From: CAYUET01 sp964443875
GTDB lineage: Bacteria > Auribacterota > JAFGBW01
Length of the DNA: 13,791 nucleotides
Reading direction: 5' to 3'
NCBI GenBank assembly: GCA_964443875.1
Contig: CAYUET010000054.1
Span: forward strand, 1 to 13,791
Shown here: positions 1-7,822 of the stretch, piece by piece
Layout: the number at the start of each line of letters is the position of its first letter
How positions within the stretch are numbered: position 1 is the first letter of the stretch
The notes under the pieces: generated by a model
Databases searched by the model: none
Seen by the model: the letters and a program-made list of their open reading frames with translations, nothing else
Told to the model about the DNA's origin: nothing
Made by a program: the position numbers and the translations under genes

Positions 1-2
1 TT

Positions 3-160
3 GAAATAAAGCTTGTTATGACAACAGCTGTCAGCTATTGGCGAAACTCCTGTATAAAAGAAAAGTATTGGATCTGGGAGTTGAGGCTTATCTTGAAAAA
101 CCTTACGAACCGGAGATGTTATTGAAAACAATCAGGGATATTTTAGGCGAAGATCATTAA
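3..160 (+). pseudogene. C-terminal part of a response-regulator receiver domain, apparently frameshifted
   Basis: The reading frame ending at the TAA at 158-160 gives VLDLGVEAYLEKPYEPEML and then an amphipathic last helix. This matches the end of CheY-like receiver domains: a conserved Lys-Pro after beta5, then helix alpha5. That frame is closed by a TGA at 2-4. The residues expected upstream, EIKLVMTTAV (beta4 with the conserved Thr/Ser-Ala), are instead encoded in the frame starting at base 3. A single shift of frame near 33-38 joins the two halves into a normally spaced receiver domain. The domain would have received phosphate from a histidine kinase. Only the last third lies in the window, so an attached output domain upstream cannot be excluded. 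Sequencing error and true gene decay are both possible. Confidence 0.6.
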
Positions 161-184
161 AATACGGTTCACTGTTTTATAAAT

Positions 185-213
185 CGGAAAAGCCTGTCCG
201 CTTATTTTTTTTT
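185..213 (+). terminator. Weak intrinsic terminator candidate after the receiver-domain remnant
   Basis: CGGA at 185-188 can pair with TCCG at 197-200 across an 8-nt loop. A T-rich run (201-213) follows directly. It lies 24 bp after the receiver-domain stop codon and its T-run overlaps the last codons of the convergent purF. A 4-bp stem is weak, so this is tentative. Confidence 0.25.
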
Positions 214-1614
214 GCATCCCTCACAGCCGTCAAAACAATAGGTGCAGAGCTTTTCTTTGGGAAGCCCTATGGCGCTTACCAGGTCGTCCAGTTTTTGATA
301 GTTAAGCGTTGTCAGATTGATTCTTTTCCTTATCCGCTCCACCATTTCCTGATGCTTTTCTGAACGCGCATCGGCATATTCATGGAAGGATTTTACAGAG
401 TCGCCTTCCATTTCTTTTATGGCACGCCGTGCAGCGAGATCCATCTCGGAACGGGAACGGGAAAAATTCAGGTATTTACATCCGAAGATAAGAGGGGGAC
501 AGGCAGGCCGCATGTGTATTTCTTTTGCTCCTGTTTCATAGATGCGGCTGATGGTGTCTCTTAACTGTGTGCCCCTGACAATGGAATCCTCACAGAATAA
601 AAGCCTTTTGTCCCTGATTAGTTTTTCAATCGGAATAAGTTTCATTCGGGCAACAAGTTCCCTTGTTTTCTGATCAGGAGGCATGAAGCTCCTAGGCCAT
701 GTGGGGGTGTATTTTACAAACGGCCTTTGAAAGGGGATCCCCTTTTTATTTGCGTAACCTATGGCGTGTGCCACTCCTGAATCAGGAATGCCCGCCACGA
801 CATCGATAGGGATATCATCATTGTCAGCAAGATATTCTCCGCAGCGGTAACGGACATATTCAACATTGATGTCTTCATAACAGGATGCGGGATATCCGTA
901 GTAAACCCATAGGAATGAACAGATCTGCATTTCTTTGCCCGGGGCCTGTTTTTGATGGATTCCGGTTTCATCCAGCAGAACGATTTCTCCGGGGCCAAGA
1001 TATTTTTTTGTTTTGAAATCAAGATTCGGGAAGGCGCAGGATTCCATACTGACAGCAAAGGCTCCATCCTTTTCACCCGCCACAATGGCTGTCCTGCCGA
1101 GCTTGTCCCTTGAGGCGTAAATGCCATCCGAGGTTAAAAGCAGAATTGAACAAGATCCTTCAATGGATTCCTGAACATTTCGGAGCCCGTCGACAAAATT
1201 TTTTTCGTTGTTGATTAATGTCGCAATAAGCTCTGTGGGGTTGATTTCCCCTGCGATGATCTCTGAAAAATGAGTATTCCGTCCATAGGCTTTTTTGACA
1301 AGAGTATCTGTATTTTTGATAACACCCACTGTTACAATGGCATAAATTCCAAGATGGGAGCCTATGACCAGAGGCTGATCTTCATAATCGCTTATGACGC
1401 CAATCCCTTTGTTCCCGGACATGCGCATGATGTCATTTTCAAATTTAGAACGGAATTGTGAGTTGGAAATGTCATGAATGAACCGGGTAATCCCGGATGA
1501 ATTCATGACAGCCATGCCTCCGCGTCTTGTTCCCAGATGCGAATGATAGTCGGTGCCGAAAAATAAGTCGCTGATGCAATCGGATTTTGATGCTATGCCA
1601 AAACAACCGCCCAT
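202..1614 (-). CDS. purF: PurF-like amidophosphoribosyltransferase with degenerate glutaminase site
   Basis: This 470-residue protein has the two-domain plan of glutamine PRPP amidotransferase, which makes 5-phosphoribosylamine from PRPP in the first step of purine synthesis. The phosphoribosyltransferase half is well preserved: AGIPDSGVAHAIGYAN (274-289) and the PRPP loop EDSIVRGT (342-349). The N-terminal half is unusual. It begins MGGCFGI where canonical enzymes have Cys-Gly-Val/Ile-x-Gly-Ile, so the nucleophile position is Gly2 and a cysteine sits two places later. The usual RYxT and HNG glutamine-site motifs are also not recognisable (SDYEDQPL at 75-82, TVGVI at 95-99). Cysteines at 457, 460, 464 and 467, with Cys372 and Cys379, could hold an Fe-S cluster as in the Bacillus-type enzyme. 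A start beginning MGG followed by YHSHLGTRRGG is, from memory, typical of a divergent PurF subfamily. An AAGGAG ribosome binding site lies in the end of carB, which is 4 bp away, so coupled translation is likely. The PRTase assignment is firm; glutaminase activity is doubtful. Confidence 0.88.
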   Translation of the reverse strand: MGGCFGIASKSDCISDLFFGTDYHSHLGTRRGGMAVMNSSGITRFIHDISNSQFRSKFENDIMRMSGNKGIGVISDYEDQPLVIGSHLGIYAIVTVGVIKNTDTLVKKAYGRNTHFSEIIAGEINPTELIATLINNEKNFVDGLRNVQESIEGSCSILLLTSDGIYASRDKLGRTAIVAGEKDGAFAVSMESCAFPNLDFKTKKYLGPGEIVLLDETGIHQKQAPGKEMQICSFLWVYYGYPASCYEDINVEYVRYRCGEYLADNDDIPIDVVAGIPDSGVAHAIGYANKKGIPFQRPFVKYTPTWPRSFMPPDQKTRELVARMKLIPIEKLIRDKRLLFCEDSIVRGTQLRDTISRIYETGAKEIHMRPACPPLIFGCKYLNFSRSRSEMDLAARRAIKEMEGDSVKSFHEYADARSEKHQEMVERIRKRINLTTLNYQKLDDLVSAIGLPKEKLCTYCFDGCEGCKKK

Positions 1615-1618
1615 TGTC

Positions 1619-4600
1619 TTACTCCTTTATCTTTGCATGATATTCCTGAAGTGATTTTACATGCCCCGGATCACTTTTGTAGGCGGCAATGCCCTTAGCG
1701 GCCGCATTTGCCGCGGCAATGGTCGTGATATAGGGGATTTTGCATTTGGCGGATTTCCTTATGTAGGAATCATCAAACTGACTTTCTCTGCCGCTGGGTG
1801 TATTGATCACAAGATTAATCTCTCCGTTTTTAATGGCATCATCTATATTCGGCCTGCCTTCATAAAGTTTTAAGATTTTTTCAGTTTCAAGCCCTTCTTG
1901 TTTAAAGTATTCACAACCTCCGGTGGTCGCCTTGATTTTGAAACCCAGTTCTTTGAACTGGCGTACAATCGGAACAGCGCTTTTTCTGTCTGCTTTTGAA
2001 ACTGTTATAAGAACTGTTCCTGTTAGGGGAAGTTTGAGCTGTGTTGCTTCCTGGGCTTTGTAATAAGCAAGTCCAAAACTGTCTGCAAGACCTAAAACCT
2101 CACCTGTCGAACGCATTTCAGGCCCGAGAAGAGGATCCACCTCAGGGAACATGTTGAAGGGAAATACTGATTCCTTGACACCAAAATGCCTGATTTTTTT
2201 TTCGGAAAGTTTCATGTCCGGTAATTTTTTACCGAGCATGAGCTCAATGGCAATACGGATCATATTAATGCTGCATACCTTGGATACCAGGGGAACTGTT
2301 CTGGAAGCCCTTGGATTCGCCTCCAGAATATAGACCTTATCCTGTGCTATGGCGTACTGGATATTGATAAGTCCGATGACCTTGAGTTCGATCGCCAGTC
2401 GTTTGGTGTATTCGGTGATTATTTGGATATGCTTTGGTGAAATGGTGACGGGGGGGATGACGCAGGCGGAATCGCCGGAATGAATGCCTGCAAGTTCTAT
2501 GTGTTCCATGATCGCGGGCACATAGGCATTTTCCCCGTCGGAAATGGCGTCCGCTTCGTTTTCTATGGCGTCCTCCAGAAATTTATCAATCAGAATTGGC
2601 CTTTCCGGCGAAATATCCACCGCTTTTTTAATATAAAGCTCAAGCATCTGTTCATCATAAACCACTTCCATTCCTCGTCCTCCAAGGACATAGGAGGGTC
2701 TTACCATCACGGGGAATCCAATGTCTCTTGCGATGGTGAGGGCTTCTGTAAGGGTGCTTGCCATTCCTGATTTGGGCTGGGGAATCCCAAGCTTTTCAAT
2801 TACTTTTCTGAACCTGTCTCTGTCCTCTGCCAGATCGATTGTTTCGGGGGAGGTGCCGAGAATTTTAACACCCGCATCTTCAAGATCATGGGCCAGATTC
2901 AGGGGAGTCTGTCCGCCGAATTGAATGATGACACCTTCGGGTTTTTCATGATGGTATATGCTTAAAACATCTTCCAGGGTGAGCGGTTCGAAATAAAGTT
3001 TGTCTGCCGTGTCATAATCTGTTGATACAGTTTCGGGATTGCAGTTAACCATAATGGTTTCAAATCCTGCGGCCTTAAGGGCAAACACGGCATGAACACA
3101 GCAGTAGTCAAATTCAATTCCCTGGCCTATGCGGTTCGGCCCTCCGCCCAGAATCATGATTTTTTTACGTTTGCTTGCCTCAACTTTATTCGGGGCATTG
3201 TAGGTTGAAAAATAATAAGAGGCTTTTTCAACTCCGCTTACGGGAACAGCCTCCCAGCTTTCCGTTACCCCCATTTTTTTTCTTTGTTCACGGATAGTTT
3301 TTTCGTTTATTCCCAGAAGTTTTGAAAGATATCTGTCTGCAAAACCGTCTTTTTTTGCCTGTTTTAAAAGTCCGTCTGGGAGTGATTTCCCTTTGTGTTT
3401 CAGAATTTGTTCTTCAAGGTCCACAAGTTCCTTCATCTGCTGGATGAAATAAGGTTTAATGAAAGTCAGTTTATGTACTTCATTTAAGTCCGCGCCTTTA
3501 CGCAGGGCCTCATACATAATGAAGTGTCTTTCACTTGTTGCGCTTGTAAGCATGTTCATAAGCTCCTGAAGGGAGCGTTTGTTGAAATCCCTGGCAAAAC
3601 CGAGGCCAAAGCGTCCATTTTCAAGCGAACGTATGGCTTTCTGAAAAGCTTCTTTATAATTTTTGCCTATGCTCATCACTTCGCCTACTGCACGCATCTG
3701 TGTTCCTAACTGATCCTTTACCCCTTTAAATTTTTCAAAAGCCCAGCGAGCGAATTTAACGACAACATAGTCTCCGGAAGGGGTGTATTTTTCAAGTGTG
3801 CCGTCTCTCCAATAGGGTATTTCATCCAGAGTCATCCCCCCGGCAAGCATAGAGGAAACCATAGCAATAGGAAAACCAGTGGCTTTTGAGGCCAGCGCTG
3901 AGGAGCGGGAGGTACGCGGATTGATTTCGATAACGACAACTCGGCCTGTTTTAGGATCATGGGCAAATTGTATGTTTGTTCCTCCTATTACGCCTATGGC
4001 TTCAACGATGGAATAGGAGTATTTCTGGAGCTGTTCCTGAAGTTTTTTATCAATCGTGAGCATGGGGGCGGTACAGAAGGAGTCGCCGGTGTGGACCCCA
4101 ACCGCATCTACGTTTTCTATAAAACAAACGGTAATCATGTTGTTTTTGGAATCGCGGACAACTTCCAATTCAAGTTCTTCCCAACCCAAAACGGATTCTT
4201 CAATGAGAACCTGTCCGACAAGGCTTGCTGATAATCCCCGCGATACAATGGTGCGAAACTCTTCTATATTGTAAACAAGGCCGCCTCCTGTCCCTCCCAT
4301 AGTATAGGCGGGTCTGATGACACAGGGAAGTCCTATTTTCTCAAGTTTTTTTTCTGCTTCTTCGGCCGAATTTGCAATTTCACTTCTGGGGACATCAAGC
4401 CCCAGATTCTGCATGGTCTGTTTGAAGATTTGTCGATCCTCGCCCCTTTCAATGGCATCCATATTGACGCCTATGACTTCAACTTTATATTGTTTCAACA
4501 CTCCGGATTTGTGTAATTCGGATGAAAGATTAAGTGCGCTTTGGCCTCCAAGATTAGGGAGCAGGGCATCAGGACGTTCTTTTGCGATGATTTTTTCAAG

Positions 4601-4819
4601 GGTTGCAGCGTTGAGCGGTTCGATATAGGTCACATCTGCCATTTCGGGATCTGTCATAATGGTCGCAGGATTAGAGTTAACGAGGATGATTTTATAGCCC
4701 AGCTTTCTAAGCGCTTTACAGGCTTGGGTTCCAGAATAGTCAAATTCGCAGGCCTGTCCAATAATGATGGGGCCTGAACCTATAATTAGAACACTTTTGA
4801 TGTCCGTCCTTTTAGCCAC
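1619..4819 (-). CDS. carB: Carbamoyl-phosphate synthase large subunit
   Basis: At 1066 residues this is a full-length CarB (the E. coli protein has 1073). CarB uses bicarbonate, ammonia delivered by the CarA glutaminase and two ATP to make carbamoyl phosphate for pyrimidines and arginine. The two homologous halves are visible. The first has GSGPIIIGQACEFDYSG (14-30) and the ATP-grasp loop RPAYTMGGTGGG (169-180). The second has GGGPNRIGQGIEFDY and the loop RPSYVLGGRGMEVV. An oligomerisation domain lies between them. The C-terminal MGS-like allosteric domain, roughly residues 940-1066 and containing ATTGG, is complete. A TAAGGAG ribosome binding site precedes the ATG. It is the first gene of a two-gene operon with purF. 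carA is not in the window, so the partner must be encoded elsewhere or beyond the window. Confidence 0.97.
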   Translation of the reverse strand: MAKRTDIKSVLIIGSGPIIIGQACEFDYSGTQACKALRKLGYKIILVNSNPATIMTDPEMADVTYIEPLNAATLEKIIAKERPDALLPNLGGQSALNLSSELHKSGVLKQYKVEVIGVNMDAIERGEDRQIFKQTMQNLGLDVPRSEIANSAEEAEKKLEKIGLPCVIRPAYTMGGTGGGLVYNIEEFRTIVSRGLSASLVGQVLIEESVLGWEELELEVVRDSKNNMITVCFIENVDAVGVHTGDSFCTAPMLTIDKKLQEQLQKYSYSIVEAIGVIGGTNIQFAHDPKTGRVVVIEINPRTSRSSALASKATGFPIAMVSSMLAGGMTLDEIPYWRDGTLEKYTPSGDYVVVKFARWAFEKFKGVKDQLGTQMRAVGEVMSIGKNYKEAFQKAIRSLENGRFGLGFARDFNKRSLQELMNMLTSATSERHFIMYEALRKGADLNEVHKLTFIKPYFIQQMKELVDLEEQILKHKGKSLPDGLLKQAKKDGFADRYLSKLLGINEKTIREQRKKMGVTESWEAVPVSGVEKASYYFSTYNAPNKVEASKRKKIMILGGGPNRIGQGIEFDYCCVHAVFALKAAGFETIMVNCNPETVSTDYDTADKLYFEPLTLEDVLSIYHHEKPEGVIIQFGGQTPLNLAHDLEDAGVKILGTSPETIDLAEDRDRFRKVIEKLGIPQPKSGMASTLTEALTIARDIGFPVMVRPSYVLGGRGMEVVYDEQMLELYIKKAVDISPERPILIDKFLEDAIENEADAISDGENAYVPAIMEHIELAGIHSGDSACVIPPVTISPKHIQIITEYTKRLAIELKVIGLINIQYAIAQDKVYILEANPRASRTVPLVSKVCSINMIRIAIELMLGKKLPDMKLSEKKIRHFGVKESVFPFNMFPEVDPLLGPEMRSTGEVLGLADSFGLAYYKAQEATQLKLPLTGTVLITVSKADRKSAVPIVRQFKELGFKIKATTGGCEYFKQEGLETEKILKLYEGRPNIDDAIKNGEINLVINTPSGRESQFDDSYIRKSAKCKIPYITTIAAANAAAKGIAAYKSDPGHVKSLQEYHAKIKE

Positions 4820-5231
4820 AGTTAACTCCTTATAATGATTTGGTTTATATATGTCTTGATGGGTGAGTTTTTTAATTCAGCCTGATTTAAATTATTAGTC
4901 AACTTCTGATTTTCCCTCAGTATATTGCGAAATGAGGATGTATTTTAAACTTTAAAAGATACTATTTTTTTTACAAAATTTTCAAAATTCAAAAACGTAA
5001 AATATAAGCAAATTATTTCTAACTTTCCAAGCGGTAAAATAAAAATAATAAAACAAAATTATAATGAAATGCTGTGAAATGGGAGATGGGAGAATGAAAA
5101 ATATTTAAATCATTTTTTAACAGTATTACTGTTTCTGTGCCTTTGAAGATGGAACTTAATTTACCTGTTTTGCGTCTAATTCTGTAAATAACAGATATAT
5201 TAAAATGGATATAAATATTTTTATATCATGT

Positions 5232-5237
5232 TATAAT
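5232..5237 (+). promoter_or_regulatory. Candidate -10 box for the secreted-protein gene at 5271
   Basis: TATAAT matches the sigma-70 -10 consensus exactly and would place the transcript start near 5243, giving a leader of about 28 nt. The best -35-like hexamer, TGGATA at 5206-5211, is 20 bp away, which is too far for a strong promoter. In such AT-rich DNA a chance match is possible. Confidence 0.3.
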
Positions 5238-5261
5238 TAAAATAGAGAGGCGATAAATTCC

Positions 5262-5266
5262 GGAGG
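5262..5266 (+). promoter_or_regulatory. Ribosome binding site GGAGG before tandem ATG codons
   Basis: GGAGG lies 4 nt before the first ATG (5271) and 7 nt before the second (5274). The second spacing is closer to optimal, so translation may begin at 5274. The protein would then lose one methionine. Confidence 0.6.
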
Positions 5267-5270
5267 ATCT

Positions 5271-6032
5271 ATGATGAAATCTTTGAGTGGCTGTCTTTTT
5301 CTGTTTATAATGATTTTTTCCTGGGCGGATTCTCAATCCTTGATCAGGGTTACTATTCTGGACAGAGAGTCCAGAATCCGGCGAGTTTTCGAAAATCCTG
5401 AAGATCTCCGTTATTTCAGTGATGTATGGGAGGATAGGGTACTTGTTCCAAATATGAAAGATCTGGAAGCCTGGAATTATCAGTTTGATGTGATGACCCG
5501 GGATAAATCCACACGTTGGCTTTATGACAGTCATACCGGCTTTTGTTCTTTTCTCAGCAAGGATACCATGCCTGTTTACTACATCCGACCCTTTGCTGTA
5601 TTAAACAATATCCTTGCAGCAGAACCGCATGAAAAGGTCATCTGGATTATTGAGGAAAAATCGATTGCCTATTGGAATGAGCCTTGGTATGACAGAAGCG
5701 GCTGGTGGAGAAGTGACCGTTATGACCATTATCATGATCATAAGAGATCCCGTGATTATCATGATAGGGACTATCATGGGAGCTGGGGCCCCGCTGAGAG
5801 CGATCATCACTATAAGGATAAGTCGAGGGATGAGAATTACTGGGATAGAAATCGGAATGATGAAACAAGAAGAAAACCTATTCCAGTATATACTCCAAAA
5901 AAAGAAGAAAGAAGAAGTGAGCCTGAAAGGCGGCCTTTAGTAGTCCCTGAAAAAAAATCTTCAAAGCCTTCCATAAAAGTAAATATCGATGAAAGGAAAC
6001 TTCCTGGAATACGGGGAATTGTTCGTGATTAA
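5271..6032 (+). CDS. Secreted protein with His/Asp/Tyr-rich region, paralogue of 7823-8530
   Basis: Function not recognised. Residues 1-21 form a signal peptide (hydrophobic run LFLFIMIFSW, then ADSQ), so the protein should be periplasmic or outside the cell. A core of about 120 residues (20-139) contains WLYDSHTGFC (83-92), a Pro-x-Tyr-x-Ile-Arg segment (101-106) and an ExxxxxWxEPW ending. A stretch of about 60 residues (140-202) is dense in His, Asp, Tyr, Arg and Trp and looks disordered or metal-binding. A basic linker leads to a C-terminal motif ERKLPGIRGIVRD (241-253). The core and the C-terminal motif recur in the product of 7823-8530 while the middle does not, which indicates duplication followed by divergence of the linker. 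It is the first gene of a rightward run of five; the next starts 84 bp later. Coding status is secure. Confidence 0.85.
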   Translation: MMKSLSGCLFLFIMIFSWADSQSLIRVTILDRESRIRRVFENPEDLRYFSDVWEDRVLVPNMKDLEAWNYQFDVMTRDKSTRWLYDSHTGFCSFLSKDTMPVYYIRPFAVLNNILAAEPHEKVIWIIEEKSIAYWNEPWYDRSGWWRSDRYDHYHDHKRSRDYHDRDYHGSWGPAESDHHYKDKSRDENYWDRNRNDETRRKPIPVYTPKKEERRSEPERRPLVVPEKKSSKPSIKVNIDERKLPGIRGIVRD

Positions 6033-6116
6033 GAAAATTATAAATCCGTCTTATATTTTAAGAAAAATCGATGGAAAATTAATTTTTTGAGAATACTACA
6101 AAGATGAAGTTTTTTT

Positions 6117-6782
6117 ATGTTGAAATCTGCACGGAAAAAAAAAGAGGTCTGTCCGTTATGTCTTGGGAAATCCGTTTCTGATTTTTATCAGGATTTGCAT
6201 AGGGCGTTTTTTTGTTGTCAAAATTGTGCTCTTATTTTTGTTGATCCTGACACTTTTCTATCCTCCACAGAAGAAAAAGCCCGCTATGAGTTACACGAAA
6301 ACAGTTCTGAAAACTTGGGATACAGGGAGTTTTTAAGCCGTCTTATTGATCCATTGTCTTCCCGTTTGGGAAAAAAGAAGCTTAAGGGACTTGATTTTGG
6401 ATGCGGGCCTTGTCCGACATTATCTTTAATGCTTGAAGAAAAAGGATATTTAATGACTCTTTATGATCCTTATTTTGCGGACAATCCTTCCGCATTAACT
6501 AAGGAGTATGACTTTGTAACTTGTTCTGAAGCAATGGAACATTTTTATTCACCTGCTAAAGAATGGAGTCTTTTGCCGGCAATGGTTAAACCGGGAGGAT
6601 GGCTGGGAATCATGACAAATCTTTCAGCCGAAGCTGAAACTTTCGGACAATGGTATTATAAAAATGATTTGACTCATGTAAATTTTTACAGTCGGAAGAC
6701 TTTTCTCTTTTTGGCTGAAAGAGATGGGTTGGAAGTTGAGTTTATAAGCAATGATGTTATTTTGATAAGAAAACCTGAGTGA
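6117..6782 (+). CDS. Class I SAM-dependent methyltransferase with N-terminal zinc ribbon
   Basis: The 221-residue protein starts with a probable zinc ribbon (CPLC at 12-15, CQNC at 34-37). A linker with RYELHEN and GYREFL follows, as in the family of small zinc-ribbon methyltransferases. The SAM-binding glycine motif is LDFGCGP (92-98), the acidic residue ending beta2 is Asp117 in LYDP, and SEAMEHF (137-143) is the post-motif usually seen in Methyltransf_12/23-type enzymes. KPGGWLGIMTN forms the later strand. The substrate cannot be predicted. No signal peptide is present, so it acts in the cytoplasm. The start at 6117 is the first ATG after an in-frame TGA at 6105. No strong ribosome binding site precedes it, which suggests weak translation. 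It lies between genes for exported proteins, and a link to them is only positional. Confidence 0.88.
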   Translation: MLKSARKKKEVCPLCLGKSVSDFYQDLHRAFFCCQNCALIFVDPDTFLSSTEEKARYELHENSSENLGYREFLSRLIDPLSSRLGKKKLKGLDFGCGPCPTLSLMLEEKGYLMTLYDPYFADNPSALTKEYDFVTCSEAMEHFYSPAKEWSLLPAMVKPGGWLGIMTNLSAEAETFGQWYYKNDLTHVNFYSRKTFLFLAERDGLEVEFISNDVILIRKPE

Positions 6783-6788
6783 GCTTAT

Positions 6789-6820
6789 TCCCTGTTGGTT
6801 TTTATTTGTATAACCAGGGA
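6789..6820 (+). terminator. Hairpin after the methyltransferase gene
   Basis: TCCCT (6789-6793) and GGTT (6797-6800) pair with AACC (6812-6815) and AGGGA (6816-6820), leaving a 3-nt bulge and an 11-nt loop. It begins 7 bp after the stop codon. No T-run follows directly, so it may be a weak terminator or an RNA-stabilising hairpin. Confidence 0.3.
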
Positions 6821-6949
6821 TTAAGTCAGAAATTTATAAAAAAATTATTTAATTATTTTCCCGTTTCTTATTGAGAGTCTAAATATAATGTCATAGAATA
6901 GTTTTTTATTTTGAACCAGATCCTTTAATTATAATAATGGAGTGAGATT

Positions 6950-7219
6950 ATGACAGACGATAATACCCAGAATGTGAATGGAGAATTGGAAAAATTACGC
7001 AGGGAAAATGATGAGCTTCGGGCTAAAGCCGCTGCTCAAACCCGGCCTTTGAGCATGAAAGTCAGTGAAAAAGGAGCCTTGTCCGTTTACGGCATGGGCA
7101 GATTTCCTGTTACTCTATATAAAGAGCAATGGCAGAAATTATTGGGTATTTCCGACGATATCCGGAAATTCATCAAAGAAAATGATTCGGCATTAAAAGC
7201 AAAAGAGCATAATAAATAA
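6950..7219 (+). CDS. Small conserved hypothetical protein with N-terminal coiled coil
   Basis: The 89-residue protein has a short heptad-like helix (ELEKLRRENDELRAK, about 12-26). A compact core follows (about 34-70), with VSEKGALSVYGMGRFPVTLY and then a Trp-containing helix. The core pattern, Ser-x-Lys-Gly-Ala-x-Ser-Val-Tyr-Gly-x-Gly-Arg-Phe-Pro-Val-Thr-Leu-Tyr, resembles small uncharacterised proteins seen in other bacteria, but I know no function for it. There is no signal peptide or membrane segment. A strong GGAGTGAG ribosome binding site (6939-6946) supports the start. It is 21 bp upstream of the next gene, so the two are probably cotranscribed. A nucleic-acid-binding or oligomeric scaffold role is possible but is a guess. 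Confidence 0.82.
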   Translation: MTDDNTQNVNGELEKLRRENDELRAKAAAQTRPLSMKVSEKGALSVYGMGRFPVTLYKEQWQKLLGISDDIRKFIKENDSALKAKEHNK

Positions 7220-7240
7220 GAAGTTCAGGAGACACTTTAT

Positions 7241-7771
7241 ATGAAAAAAATAATGATTTTGTTTTTTGTGATGTCTTTTGGCTTTAGTAATTTTTCCTAT
7301 ACCAATGAAAGGGAAAGGGATGAATTGAGAGATAATCTCGAAGGGATGCTGGACTGGGCTACAAATAACCTAATGACCAGGTCTAAAAAGGACATCAGCA
7401 GAGGGAATATAGACAGGGAAACACGGGAGATTATTAAAAAAATTTATGCCAATAGCCACTGGCTTAGGGGACACATGGTGGCTCAGATTAATGAGGGCTG
7501 GTCATTAAATCAAATAAGGGATGATTATGAACAGGAAGAACATTTCCGGGATCTTTTTCATCTGACCTCAGAGGCTATTGAAAGAACGGACAATCGTGAA
7601 GCTGGAAAACTTAATGATATGCTCGTTAGATTTTTTGAACGGTTTGTTGTTCCTGTCGGCGAGACTGTTGGATACTCGATGTCCCCGGGTTCAAGACGCG
7701 GGGGAAGGCATGGGGATCATGGCCGTCGTGACAGGCGTGAAAGGGAATACTCAAGACATGACAGGTATTAA
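7241..7771 (+). CDS. Secreted helical protein with Arg/Gly/His-rich tail
   Basis: Function not recognised. The 176-residue protein starts with a signal peptide (MKKIMILFFVMSFGFSNFSY). A largely helical, charged domain follows (about 22-148), containing RDELRDNLEGMLDWATN and HWLRGHMVAQINEGWSLNQI. The last 27 residues are almost all Gly, Arg, His, Asp and Tyr (SRRGGRHGDHGRRDRRERE), resembling in composition the His/Asp/Tyr stretch of the 5271-6032 product. AGGAG at 7227-7231 is well spaced. It lies 21 bp after the small-protein gene and 51 bp before the second secreted paralogue, so it is probably part of the same transcript. The tail might bind metal or a polyanion; this is inference from composition only. 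Confidence 0.82.
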   Translation: MKKIMILFFVMSFGFSNFSYTNERERDELRDNLEGMLDWATNNLMTRSKKDISRGNIDRETREIIKKIYANSHWLRGHMVAQINEGWSLNQIRDDYEQEEHFRDLFHLTSEAIERTDNREAGKLNDMLVRFFERFVVPVGETVGYSMSPGSRRGGRHGDHGRRDRREREYSRHDRY

Positions 7772-7822
7772 CCGTGTTGAATAAAATTTTGAACAGAAGA
7801 ATAAAGGGCCGGCGGAGGAAAA

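Larger units (their letters stand above)
4820..5270. other. Divergent intergenic region between carB and a secreted-protein gene
   Basis: This very AT-rich spacer separates two outward-facing genes and should hold both promoters. For carB, a -35-like TTGACT lies on the minus strand at 4897-4902, but no good -10 box sits at the right distance; TATAAA at 4844-4849 on the minus strand is an alternative -10 without a good -35. No attenuator, riboswitch or convincing small gene was seen. The only small start found, an ATG at 5150, gives 12 codons with no ribosome binding site. Confidence 0.6.

Noticed and set aside
759..1127. A 122-codon frame on the minus strand inside purF
   Set aside because: It is a shadow of purF in another frame; the purF protein is clearly homologous to a known family over the same bases.
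4820..5270. A riboswitch or attenuator controlling carB-purF
   Set aside because: No stable nested hairpins, T-run terminator or known purine or pyrimidine leader pattern could be found by eye in this AT-rich stretch.
5614..5940. A 108-codon frame on the plus strand inside the first secreted-protein gene
   Set aside because: It is rich in Ile and Met from the frame-shifted His/Asp codons, has no ribosome binding site, and the overlapping gene has a paralogue that confirms its frame.
6911..6935. A promoter TTGAAC ... TATAAT before the 89-residue-protein gene
   Set aside because: The spacer is only 13 bp and the transcript would start about 8 nt before the ATG, inside the ribosome binding site.
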